From the NCBI GenBank assembly GCA_002327885.1, contig DCUS01000059.1, positions 1-13,648 of the forward strand: a stretch of DNA of 13,648 bases, in the 5' to 3' direction. This DNA comes from Syntrophaceae bacterium UBA2208 (GTDB taxonomy: Bacteria > Desulfobacterota > BSN033 > UBA1163). Below are positions 7,135-13,648 of the stretch, in pieces. The notes under the pieces were generated by a model. The model was given only the letters and a program-made list of their open reading frames with translations. It did no database searches and had not been told where the DNA came from. The position numbers and the translations under genes were made by a program. Position 1 is the stretch's first letter; the number at the start of each line of letters is the position of its first letter.

Positions 7135-7147
7135 GCCTGCTGCAGGC
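7135..7147. repeat. Small GC-rich hairpin A in the flavoprotein leader
   Basis: GCCTGC and GCAGGC flank a single T, giving a tight hairpin. It is preceded by CCT so that CCTGCCTGC is shared with the second hairpin 70 bases downstream. It is probably a degenerate copy of a short palindromic intergenic repeat. No function is evident. Confidence 0.45.
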
Positions 7148-7206
7148 TCGCACTATGAAAATAGTCTTGGGGTCAGGGTTAGGAAGCCATCAACAAAACC
7201 GGCATC

Positions 7207-7225
7207 CCTGCCTGCCGGAGGCAGG
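7207..7225. repeat. Small GC-rich hairpin B in the flavoprotein leader
   Basis: CCTGCC pairs with GGCAGG around the loop TGCCGGA. It shares CCTGCCTGC with hairpin A. There is no T run after it, so it is not an intrinsic terminator. It lies about 56 bases before the start codon and could affect leader stability. Confidence 0.5.
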
Positions 7226-7281
7226 TTTACCCCTACCCTTAAACCAACGGGTTTTATTTTCTAACTTGGAGGAAGTGACCT

Positions 7282-9699
7282 ATGAAAAATCAAGCCAGGG
7301 TGGTGATTATCGGAGGGGGGATTACGGGTTGCAGCATTGCTTACCACCTGACCAAAATGGGATGGACAGACGTAGCGCTTTTGGATAAGGGAGAACTCAC
7401 CAGCGGGGCAACCTTTCACGCTGCCGGTTTGGTGGGCCAGCTTCGTTCCTCAGTAAACATCACGAAGATGTTGAAATACAGCATCGAACTATATTCTCGC
7501 CTCGAAGAGGAGACCGGTCAACACACCGGGTGGAGTGAGGTGGGGGGACTCCGGATCGCTTCATCAAAGAACCGGATGGAGGAATTACGTCGATCAGCGG
7601 CCATGGCGAAGACTTTTGGATTGCCCATGGAATTGATCAGCCCCAAAGAAGCCTGTGATCTCTTCCCGGTGATGGAAAAGAAGGGAATTATTGGAGCGGC
7701 CAATCTTCCGACAGATGGACAGATTGATCCAAGCGGGGTGACTTATGCCCTTGCGAAGGGAGCTAAAGATCGTGGGGCGACAATTTATACGGAAACCCGT
7801 GTGACAGGGATTCACTTAAAAAACGGATCGGTCGACGAAGTGTTGACAGAAAAGGGAAGCATCAAAACAGAAGTCGTTGTGAACGCTGCAGGAATCTGGG
7901 CCCCGGAGATAGGAAAAATGGTAGGCGTCTCCATCCCGATTATCCCTATGGAACATCAATACATCATCACGAAGCCCATCGAGGGAGTCCGAAAAGGAAT
8001 GCCCACCATGCGGGATCCCGATCTTCTCGTTTATTTCCGGGAGGAAGTCGGCGGACTCATCATGGGAGGATACGAACACAATCCCATCCCGTGGGCCATG
8101 GATGGAATTCCGAGGGATTTTACCAAAACATTGCTTAAATCCAACTATGAACATTTCGAACCCCTCTCCCTTCTGGCCATGAAACGGGTTCCTGCCATCG
8201 GGAATGCTGAAATCATCACTCTGCTCAATGGTCCTGAGGCGTTCACCTCTGATGGAGATTTTATCATGGGGGAAGCGGGGGAGGTGAGGAACTTCTTCGT
8301 AGCGGCGGGCTTCTGTGCCCACGGAATTGCAGCCGGAGGAGGAGTCGGAAAGATGATGGCAGAATGGATCATCGAGGGGGTGCCCGGTTTAGACTTATGG
8401 CGTCTTGATATCCGTCGTCTCGGAACCCATCACGGAAGCCAAAAATATGCCCTTGAAAGATCCATCGAAGTTTATGCCCACCACTATTCGATGAGTTGGC
8501 CATATGAAGAAATGCTTTCGGCGAGGCCATTGCGCACGAGCCCCCTTTATCACCGCTTAAAGAAAATGAGAGCAGTTTTCGGAGAAAAGTCCGGCTGGGA
8601 GCGGCCCAACTGGTTTGCCCCAAAAGGGGTGATACCCAAAGATAAATTGGGGTGGGGACTCCCAAACTGGTTTGAGCATGTTGGAAAGGAACATGAAACC
8701 GTCAGGACCAAGGCAGGGATCATCGATCAGACCTCTTTCGGCAAGATTGAAATCAAGGGGCCGGGTTCGCTCCCATTCCTTCAAAAAATGGCAGTGAGTC
8801 AGATGGATAAACCTGTGGGTTCGATCACCTACACCCAGATGCTAAATGAAAAAGGGGGAATTGAATGTGACCTCACGGTAAGCCGAATCGGTGAAAATCA
8901 TTTTTATCTGATTACGGGGACGGCCTTCGTGAAACATGATCAGAGCTGGATACTAAAACATCTTCCAGAAGATTCTTCCATAGTGATCAACGATGTGACG
9001 TCGAGTAAAGCCTGCATCACCCTCTGCGGACCTCAGTCACGTCATATTCTAAAACAACTCACCAAAGACGACATGTCGAATGAAGCATTCCCTTATATGA
9101 CCTGCAGGCAAATCTACATCGGTCATGCCCCCGCCCTTGCGCTCCGAATCACCTATGTCGGTGAGCTGGGTTGGGAATTGCATATCCCCATAGAATATGC
9201 CTTGAATGTCTATGATGCCATCTGGAAAGCAGGAAAATCCTTTGGGCTGATCAATGCAGGATATCGTTGTATCGAATCATTACGCCTTGAAAAGGGATAC
9301 CGGTATTGGAGTGGGGATATCTCTCCGGAGTATACCCCTTTTGAGGCAGGGCTCGATTTCTGCGTGAAATTGGACAAGGACAATTTTATCGGCCAGGAGG
9401 CTCTCCTAACTCAAAAAGAAAAAGGGATCTCCCGCCGCCTATGCTGTCTCACTCTCCAAACAGAGCCATTGATGCCTGTGGGTAAAGAGGCCATTCTTGA
9501 TGGAGATAAAGTGATCGGTTTGGTCACCAGTGGAGGATTCGGGCATACGATTCAGAAACCCATTGCTTACGGATATCTCCCTATGGATTATTCGAAACCC
9601 GGAACCCGATTGCAGATTGAAGTCGCCGCCAAGAGAGTTGAGGCCACCGTTGAAAAAGAACCCCTCTATGATCCTGAGAATCTGAAAGTGAAAAGATAG
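7282..9699 (+). CDS. FAD-dependent dehydrogenase with folate-binding GcvT domain, dimethylglycine/sarcosine dehydrogenase family
   Basis: At 805 residues the length is typical of dimethylglycine and sarcosine dehydrogenases. The N-terminal DAO domain (about 6-366) begins with the dinucleotide motif VVIIGGGITGCS. His46 in SGATFHAAGL sits where these enzymes bind FAD covalently, and GFCAHGIAAGGGVGKMMAEW (about 343-362) closes the domain. A short FAO_M linker (about 370-425) leads to a GcvT-like tetrahydrofolate domain (about 435-700, with INDVTSSKACITLCGPQSR around Asp571, and SLRLEKGYRYW) and a GcvT C-terminal barrel (about 715-800). Such enzymes oxidise N-methyl amines, pass the methyl carbon to folate, and give electrons to ETF or oxygen. 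ATG 7282 has GGAGG upstream. The shared operator suggests joint control with the importer, so the substrate may be an imported N-methylated amino compound. This last point is inference. Confidence 0.9.
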   Translation: MKNQARVVIIGGGITGCSIAYHLTKMGWTDVALLDKGELTSGATFHAAGLVGQLRSSVNITKMLKYSIELYSRLEEETGQHTGWSEVGGLRIASSKNRMEELRRSAAMAKTFGLPMELISPKEACDLFPVMEKKGIIGAANLPTDGQIDPSGVTYALAKGAKDRGATIYTETRVTGIHLKNGSVDEVLTEKGSIKTEVVVNAAGIWAPEIGKMVGVSIPIIPMEHQYIITKPIEGVRKGMPTMRDPDLLVYFREEVGGLIMGGYEHNPIPWAMDGIPRDFTKTLLKSNYEHFEPLSLLAMKRVPAIGNAEIITLLNGPEAFTSDGDFIMGEAGEVRNFFVAAGFCAHGIAAGGGVGKMMAEWIIEGVPGLDLWRLDIRRLGTHHGSQKYALERSIEVYAHHYSMSWPYEEMLSARPLRTSPLYHRLKKMRAVFGEKSGWERPNWFAPKGVIPKDKLGWGLPNWFEHVGKEHETVRTKAGIIDQTSFGKIEIKGPGSLPFLQKMAVSQMDKPVGSITYTQMLNEKGGIECDLTVSRIGENHFYLITGTAFVKHDQSWILKHLPEDSSIVINDVTSSKACITLCGPQSRHILKQLTKDDMSNEAFPYMTCRQIYIGHAPALALRITYVGELGWELHIPIEYALNVYDAIWKAGKSFGLINAGYRCIESLRLEKGYRYWSGDISPEYTPFEAGLDFCVKLDKDNFIGQEALLTQKEKGISRRLCCLTLQTEPLMPVGKEAILDGDKVIGLVTSGGFGHTIQKPIAYGYLPMDYSKPGTRLQIEVAAKRVEATVEKEPLYDPENLKVKR

Positions 9700-9887
9700 T
9701 TCAACGTTTCGAGTATGGAATGAAGAAAAAAGGTTAACCCCGTTGTTGATAAAGATGCGATCGAATCAAATGGTTGCTCCCATAAACTGGATTGATTCAG
9801 GAGATGACGTTGATTTCATGGCCGTCCCTCTCCGGGTAAGGGTTTGATGAATCCAGGTGCCAAATTTAAAAGGAGAACAGTCAAAGG

Positions 9888-11504
9888 GTGGGAAATTTAT
9901 CTGATCTAAAAATGTTTGGCCGTTTCATCTGGGGATTGAGAGGATTTCTAAAACAGACTCTGACTCTCGAAGAAGCCAAAGCGATCATCAAGAAACGGAT
10001 GGAAGAAAGGGAGGCCAACTTCCTCCGCCTGGTGAGGCGAGGAATTTTCGGCTATCCCAAAAGTCCCTATCTCCCTTTGTTGAAGTTAGCCCGGTGCGAG
10101 ATGGGGGATATTGAGAATATGGTCAGAGCCAAAGGGCTGGAAGGCACGCTTCAAGCTTTGCGGGAGGCTGGTGTTTACATTACCTTTGAAGAGTTTAAGG
10201 GACGAGAGCCCATGGTACGAAATGGAAAAGTGTTTCCTATTAAAGCAAAGGACTTTGATAATCCTTATTTGAGATGCTACTATGAAAGCACCACAGGTGG
10301 AACGACCGGGGTAGGGACACGAGTCGAAATTGATCTCGACCATCACCGATCTGAGGCGCCATTCCATATGTTGGGGATGAGCGCACATGGTCTTTTGGGT
10401 TTGCCTGCCCTCATATGGTGGGGCATCTTTCCAGACAATAGCGGATTCCACAGCCTTCTTTTAAGAACTTGTTATCGGTCCATTCCTAAAAAATGGTTTT
10501 ATCCAATCATAAGTCAGGACTACCGTCCTCCTTTAAAACATCGCCTTGCTACGCAATATATTATATTGACCGGACGACTCCTTGGCTTACCCTTCCCTTG
10601 GCCCGAACCCTTGAGTTTGGATCGGTCAGTGGTCATAGCCAGATGGGCAGCCAATACTTTAAAAAATCATGGAGGGTGTTTGGTTTCCGGGCACATCAGC
10701 ATGCTCTTACGAATCTCTCTGTCAGCTCAAGAGGAAGGACTCGATCTCACGGGGGTTTCCTTTCTGGGAGGTGGGGAGCCACCTACTCCGGCAAAGGTTC
10801 GTGAAATCACACGATGCGGGGCACGATATATCCCACACTATTTCTTCGTTGAAACAGGTGTTGTTGGCTTTAGCTGTGCTAACCCCGTTGAGGTAAATGA
10901 CCTCCATCTCTTTAAAGATGGCCTTGCCCTCATTCAATATCCAAGGCAAGTGCCCGGCTCCCAAATCATAGTAGATGCCTTCCATTTTACAGCCCTTCTC
11001 CCCACAGCCCCTAAAGTGGTGCTGAACGTAGAAAGTGATGATTATGGAATTGTCGAAACCCGGTCTTGCGGCTGTCCCTTTGAGAGTTTTGGCTATACCG
11101 AACACATTCGTAGGATTCATAGCTTCCGTAAGCTGACCGGGGAGGGGGTCACTTTGGTTGGCGGCGAAATGGTACATATCTTGGAGGAGGTACTACCAAT
11201 TCATTTTGGAGGAAGTCCTCTTGATTACCAGTTAACTGAGGAGGAGGATGAATGGGGGTTCACCCGACTCAACCTGATCGTGAGCCCCAAGATTAAACTG
11301 AGAGAGGAAAAGGAAGTGATTGACGTGGTTCTTGAGGCCTTGAAACGCAGCAGTGTTTCGGCTGACTTAGCTCGAGCCATATGGAGTCAGGCTGGATCCT
11401 TAAGGGTTAAAAGAATGGAACCCATCTGGACAGACCGAGGGAAATTAATGCCACTGCACCTCTCACGAAGTCTTGGTCTGAAAAATTCGAAAGGAGGCGA
11501 ATGA
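9888..11504 (+). CDS. Divergent adenylate-forming enzyme, phenylacetate-CoA ligase-like
   Basis: This 538-residue protein has the layout of PaaK/coenzyme F390 synthetase-type ligases. It shows a Ser/Thr/Gly-rich ATP loop STTGGTTGVGT (134-144), GGGEPPT (294-300), an Asp pair in ESDDYG (382-387), IRRIHSFRK (407-415), and a C-terminal RGKL with Lys519 as the likely catalytic lysine. Family members activate a carboxylic acid with ATP and usually pass it to CoA. A SCGCP cysteine pair (393-397) is reminiscent of the Cys-rich spot before the hinge in PaaK. It is longer than PaaK (about 430 residues), with an extra N-terminal part and an insert around 180-245. The GTG start at 9888 has AGGAG upstream, and an in-frame ATG at 9912 is an alternative. 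It leads a cluster with a binding protein and a methyltransferase. The substrate is unknown. Confidence 0.7.
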   Translation: MGNLSDLKMFGRFIWGLRGFLKQTLTLEEAKAIIKKRMEEREANFLRLVRRGIFGYPKSPYLPLLKLARCEMGDIENMVRAKGLEGTLQALREAGVYITFEEFKGREPMVRNGKVFPIKAKDFDNPYLRCYYESTTGGTTGVGTRVEIDLDHHRSEAPFHMLGMSAHGLLGLPALIWWGIFPDNSGFHSLLLRTCYRSIPKKWFYPIISQDYRPPLKHRLATQYIILTGRLLGLPFPWPEPLSLDRSVVIARWAANTLKNHGGCLVSGHISMLLRISLSAQEEGLDLTGVSFLGGGEPPTPAKVREITRCGARYIPHYFFVETGVVGFSCANPVEVNDLHLFKDGLALIQYPRQVPGSQIIVDAFHFTALLPTAPKVVLNVESDDYGIVETRSCGCPFESFGYTEHIRRIHSFRKLTGEGVTLVGGEMVHILEEVLPIHFGGSPLDYQLTEEEDEWGFTRLNLIVSPKIKLREEKEVIDVVLEALKRSSVSADLARAIWSQAGSLRVKRMEPIWTDRGKLMPLHLSRSLGLKNSKGGE

Positions 11505-11508
11505 AGCT

Positions 11509-12540
11509 ATGATAGGCATTTCCCAAAGAAAAATATTCTATTTTTTCCTGATTTTCGCCCTACTGCTACCGATACCTATCCTCCAGGCTAAAGAAACGTT
11601 GGAGCAAAAACCAATTAAGCTGAGAGTCGTGATGGCATCCTATTTGACTTTTGCTACTTACTTTATTGCTCAAGAAGAAGGCTTCTTCACCAAGGAAGGG
11701 CTTCAAGTTGATTTTGTTAAGATGGATGATGCAGGTGACGCGATGCCAGCCTTGATTCAAGGGAATCTCGATGTGGTGAGTGGCTTCATCACAGCTGCTC
11801 CTTTCAACGCCATGGCGCGGGGAGCAAAAGTCATTCTTGCGGGGGATAAAGGGTATGTGGCTTCCACTGGATGCGTCTTTATGAGCTTTGTAGCAAGGAA
11901 GGAATTAGTGGAGAGTGGAAAGTTGAAGAATCCGGCCCAATTGAAGGGCCGCCGAATAGTCATGTTTCGAGGTTCCAATGCGGCAGGCTATTGCACGGAA
12001 AAAATCCTTGAAATGGGCGGTCTCACCCTTGATGATATTGAAATCGTCAATCTTCCCAATCCAGCACGACCTGAGGCTCTGAAGAAAGGTTCCATTGATC
12101 TCTTTCTCGCTTTTGAACCTTGGGTGACCATGACCACACAAACAGGTCATGGGGTGATCTGGATGCCAGCTCAGGAGATTATTCCTGATTTTCCGACCGC
12201 CCCGTTGATCTTTGGCCCTTCCCTCGTGGATAAGAATCGCGACACAGGGAAAAGATTTATGGTTGCTTATTTGAAAGGGGTCCGTCAATACAATCTGGGA
12301 AAAACAGACCGAAATTTAGAGATCATCTCCAAATATACGGGATTGGATCGAGAGCTTCTCAAAAAGTTATGTTGGCCACCCATAAGGAATAACGGTATGA
12401 TTAATGTTGAAAGTATGATGGATTTCCAAAGGTGGGCCACTAAAAGAGGATATCTTGATCGAGTGATCCCCCCAAACCAGTTCTGGGATCCCAGCTTCAT
12501 TGAATATGGTAACAGAATATTGGGTACAGCCAACCAATAA
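11509..12540 (+). CDS. NitT/TauT-type ABC transporter substrate-binding protein (NMT1/SsuA-like)
   Basis: The protein has 343 residues with a signal peptide of about 27 residues (charged QRK, a hydrophobic run, LQA before KETLEQ) and no lipobox. The mature part starts with the family pattern LRVVMASYLTFATYFIAQEE and GFFTKEGLQVDFVKM, then GDAMPALIQGNLDV (about 76-89). Later come LKGRRIVMFRGSN and the hinge-like FLAFEPWVTM. These proteins bind sulfonates, nitrate, pyrimidine precursors or aromatic acids. Two nearby cysteines (about 122 and 162) could form a disulfide. ATG 11509 lies four bases after the ligase stop, with AGGAGG at 11492-11497 inside the end of the ligase gene, so both are in one operon. 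Its partner ATPase probably starts at 13529. The ligand cannot be read from the sequence. Confidence 0.85.
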   Translation: MIGISQRKIFYFFLIFALLLPIPILQAKETLEQKPIKLRVVMASYLTFATYFIAQEEGFFTKEGLQVDFVKMDDAGDAMPALIQGNLDVVSGFITAAPFNAMARGAKVILAGDKGYVASTGCVFMSFVARKELVESGKLKNPAQLKGRRIVMFRGSNAAGYCTEKILEMGGLTLDDIEIVNLPNPARPEALKKGSIDLFLAFEPWVTMTTQTGHGVIWMPAQEIIPDFPTAPLIFGPSLVDKNRDTGKRFMVAYLKGVRQYNLGKTDRNLEIISKYTGLDRELLKKLCWPPIRNNGMINVESMMDFQRWATKRGYLDRVIPPNQFWDPSFIEYGNRILGTANQ

Positions 12541-12724
12541 TTTTAAGAAATGAGAAGGCCTTAAATATTTTATTTGATCGAAAAATAGTCATACTTTTTT
12601 GAAGAAGTTAAAAGCTATAAGCATATTATAATCCATAAATAAGTCGCTCCTACATGGTTCGAAAATATAATCGTCGAAAGAAAAAACGTTTTGGATTGAG
12701 GATTTTTATAAATCAAATAGCTGA
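12541..12724 (+). other. AT-rich gap, possible internal promoter
   Basis: This 184-base gap between the binding protein and the methyltransferase is very AT-rich. It contains a perfect TATAAT at 12627-12632, but no good -35 at 16-18 bp spacing. No terminator hairpin with a T run was found, so the cluster may still be co-transcribed. The gap is longer than the 4- and 12-base gaps elsewhere in the cluster, so a weak internal promoter is possible. Confidence 0.3.
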
Positions 12725-12736
12725 ATGAGGAAAAGG

Positions 12737-13516
12737 ATGAATAAAGGCCAGAGAACGAACTTTGATTTCTTAGCGGAAGGATATAGTTTTTGGGCATGGG
12801 TAATGGGGCCCCGTGGCTATCCCGAGGCATTAAAGGCTCTTCCTGAATCAACCCACTTCGCCCTCGATGCAGGGTGCGGTTCAGGGGTCCTCTCCCTTCA
12901 ACTTGCGGACCATGTGGATTACATGGTAGGTGTGGACAGGTCCTTCCTGATGATTAAACTGGCTAAGTCTCATCAGGACAATCTGAAAAAAAAGAATGTA
13001 GACTTCATCGTCGCCGATCTTGAAAAACTTCCATTCAAAGATAAATGTTATGATTTTGTGGTAAGCAACACTGTTCTGCATGTCACCCAATTAGAAGTCA
13101 CCCTCCCAGGCCTCAGGCGCCTGCTTAAACCGAGGGGGCGAATGGTTTTGTGTGACATCGTGAGCATTCATCCTCGTTTGGATGCCTATCCCGTCTGGCG
13201 GATATTCCGTATTCTCAGGAATATCCCGAGATATGCATTTTCTCATGGTTTCTATACCATGTGGCGGATTCTTAGGTTTCTAATGAGTCCTGAGTGGATT
13301 CAATATATCTGTAAAGATAAAAAGAAAAAATTGACACCGGAAGCTTTCAAAGAAATTTATACCCGATTTCTCCCAGGGTGTAGAATCGAAAGTCCGCCTA
13401 AAAAGTCTTGGAGGATGGTGGTCTTTTGGGAAGCCCCTTTTTCAGAGAATCATAAAACAACCCTGCCATCTACTTTGAATAACGAGGGCAACGTCTCAAA
13501 ACAAACTTTACGATAG
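12737..13516 (+). CDS. SAM-dependent class I methyltransferase (UbiE/Methyltransf_11 type)
   Basis: Starting at ATG 12737 the protein has 259 residues. This start was chosen because GAGG lies six bases upstream. An in-frame ATG at 12725 has no ribosome site and would add four residues. Counting from the longer form, motif I is LDAGCGSG (47-54), the acidic residue after strand two is Asp71 in GVDRS, and ADLEKLPF (97-104) is the adenine-contacting segment. YDFVVSNTVLHV (109-120) and the LKPRGRMVLCDI strand (134-145) follow. This is the standard Rossmann-type SAM fold of small-molecule methyltransferases. The C-terminal third, rich in Arg and aromatic residues, may cap the active site. It lies between a binding protein and its likely ATPase, which suggests the methyl acceptor is related to the imported compound or to the product of the ligase. 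Confidence 0.82.
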   Translation: MNKGQRTNFDFLAEGYSFWAWVMGPRGYPEALKALPESTHFALDAGCGSGVLSLQLADHVDYMVGVDRSFLMIKLAKSHQDNLKKKNVDFIVADLEKLPFKDKCYDFVVSNTVLHVTQLEVTLPGLRRLLKPRGRMVLCDIVSIHPRLDAYPVWRIFRILRNIPRYAFSHGFYTMWRILRFLMSPEWIQYICKDKKKKLTPEAFKEIYTRFLPGCRIESPPKKSWRMVVFWEAPFSENHKTTLPSTLNNEGNVSKQTLR

Positions 13517-13528
13517 AAAGAGAGTGTC

Positions 13529-13648
13529 ATGGATTTTGAGTGTCGGTATCTTGAGAAAGTATTTCAAACTCTTAATGGACCGATCTTTGTATTAGAGGAT
13601 ATCAATTTTCATGTCAGAGAAAGGGAATTTGTCTGCATTGTGGGCCCC
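13529..13648 (+). CDS. ABC transporter ATP-binding protein, SsuB/TauB-like (N-terminal 40 residues only)
   Basis: The frame opens with ATG 13529, twelve bases after the methyltransferase stop and behind an AAAGAGAG ribosome site, and runs off the right edge. The visible part has the first strands of an ABC nucleotide-binding domain: a FVLEDINFHV strand, REREFVCIVGP, and the beginning of Walker A, where the window ends. It is probably the ATPase of the NitT/TauT-type importer whose binding protein is encoded at 11509. A permease gene is expected further right but is not visible. Confidence 0.8.
   Translation, partial: MDFECRYLEKVFQTLNGPIFVLEDINFHVREREFVCIVGP

Larger units (their letters stand above)
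6832..7281. other. 450-base divergent regulatory region
   Basis: No credible gene lies between the binding-protein gene and the flavoprotein gene. The left part (about 6840-7080) is very AT-rich and holds the minus-strand promoter (6952-6980) with an overlapping palindrome, and a plus-strand -35 at 7057. The right part (7083-7281) is richer in GC. It holds the candidate operator, two small GC-rich hairpins and the GGAGG ribosome site (about 7268-7272) of the flavoprotein gene. The plus-strand leader would be close to 190 bases. Confidence 0.7.

Noticed and set aside
7099..7281. Glycine or folate riboswitch before a GcvT-domain gene
   Set aside because: The context made this worth checking, but none of the conserved core sequences of these riboswitches could be seen in the leader.
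7155..7388. Possible 77-residue leader peptide before the flavoprotein
   Set aside because: No ribosome site precedes the ATG, the frame runs through hairpin B and then out of frame into the flavoprotein gene, and the protein has no recognisable features.
8593..8676. Apparent internal repeat GWERPNWF and GWGLPNWF in the flavoprotein
   Set aside because: Both segments are, as I recall, normal for the linker and GcvT start in dimethylglycine-dehydrogenase-like proteins, so this is not a recent duplication.
9700..9887. Terminator or promoter between the flavoprotein and the ligase
   Set aside because: Only short symmetric words such as GGTTAACC are present. No hairpin with a T run and no -35/-10 pair with acceptable spacing was found.

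Overview
The window looks like a metabolic island from a Gram-negative bacterium, possibly an uncultured Desulfobacterota-type lineage. Moderate GC, AT-rich promoters and two periplasmic binding proteins with type I signal peptides and no lipobox support a diderm. The lineage guess is inference only. No rRNA, tRNA, CRISPR array or insertion sequence was seen.

Left part (about 1-7100, minus strand). Read in the direction of transcription, a binding-protein gene (6831 to 5821) has its own promoter and a strong intrinsic terminator. After it comes an operon of ABC ATPase (5598-4507), fused double-domain permease (4510-2765) and a GntR/UTRA regulator (2755-1994). Next are a HisC-like aminotransferase (1807-695) and a transaldolase-family protein (698 off the left edge). 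The ATPase/permease and aminotransferase/transaldolase pairs each overlap by ATGA. The transporter resembles the second type of putative 2-aminoethylphosphonate importer (PhnS2/T2/U2), not ferric-iron FbpABC.

Middle (7282-9699, plus strand). An 805-residue flavoprotein of the dimethylglycine/sarcosine dehydrogenase family has an FAD-binding DAO half and a folate-binding GcvT-like half. The 450-base region upstream holds the divergent promoters and two GC-rich hairpins.

Regulation. A 16-bp inverted repeat, roughly WCCTRTNTANANAGGT, lies in front of the aminotransferase, the ATPase operon and the flavoprotein gene. Each copy overlaps the presumed -10 region behind a perfect TTGACA. This predicts one local regulon under the encoded GntR protein and ties the flavoenzyme to the transporter and aminotransferase. 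The proposed shared job is uptake and breakdown of an amino compound, perhaps an N-methylated aminophosphonate. The substrate is inference.

Right part (9888 to the end, plus strand). A second cluster encodes a divergent phenylacetate-CoA-ligase-like adenylate-forming enzyme, a NitT/TauT-type binding protein, a SAM methyltransferase and the start of a SsuB/TauB-like ATPase cut by the window edge. The substrate of this second system is unknown, and no copy of the 16-bp operator was seen in front of it.
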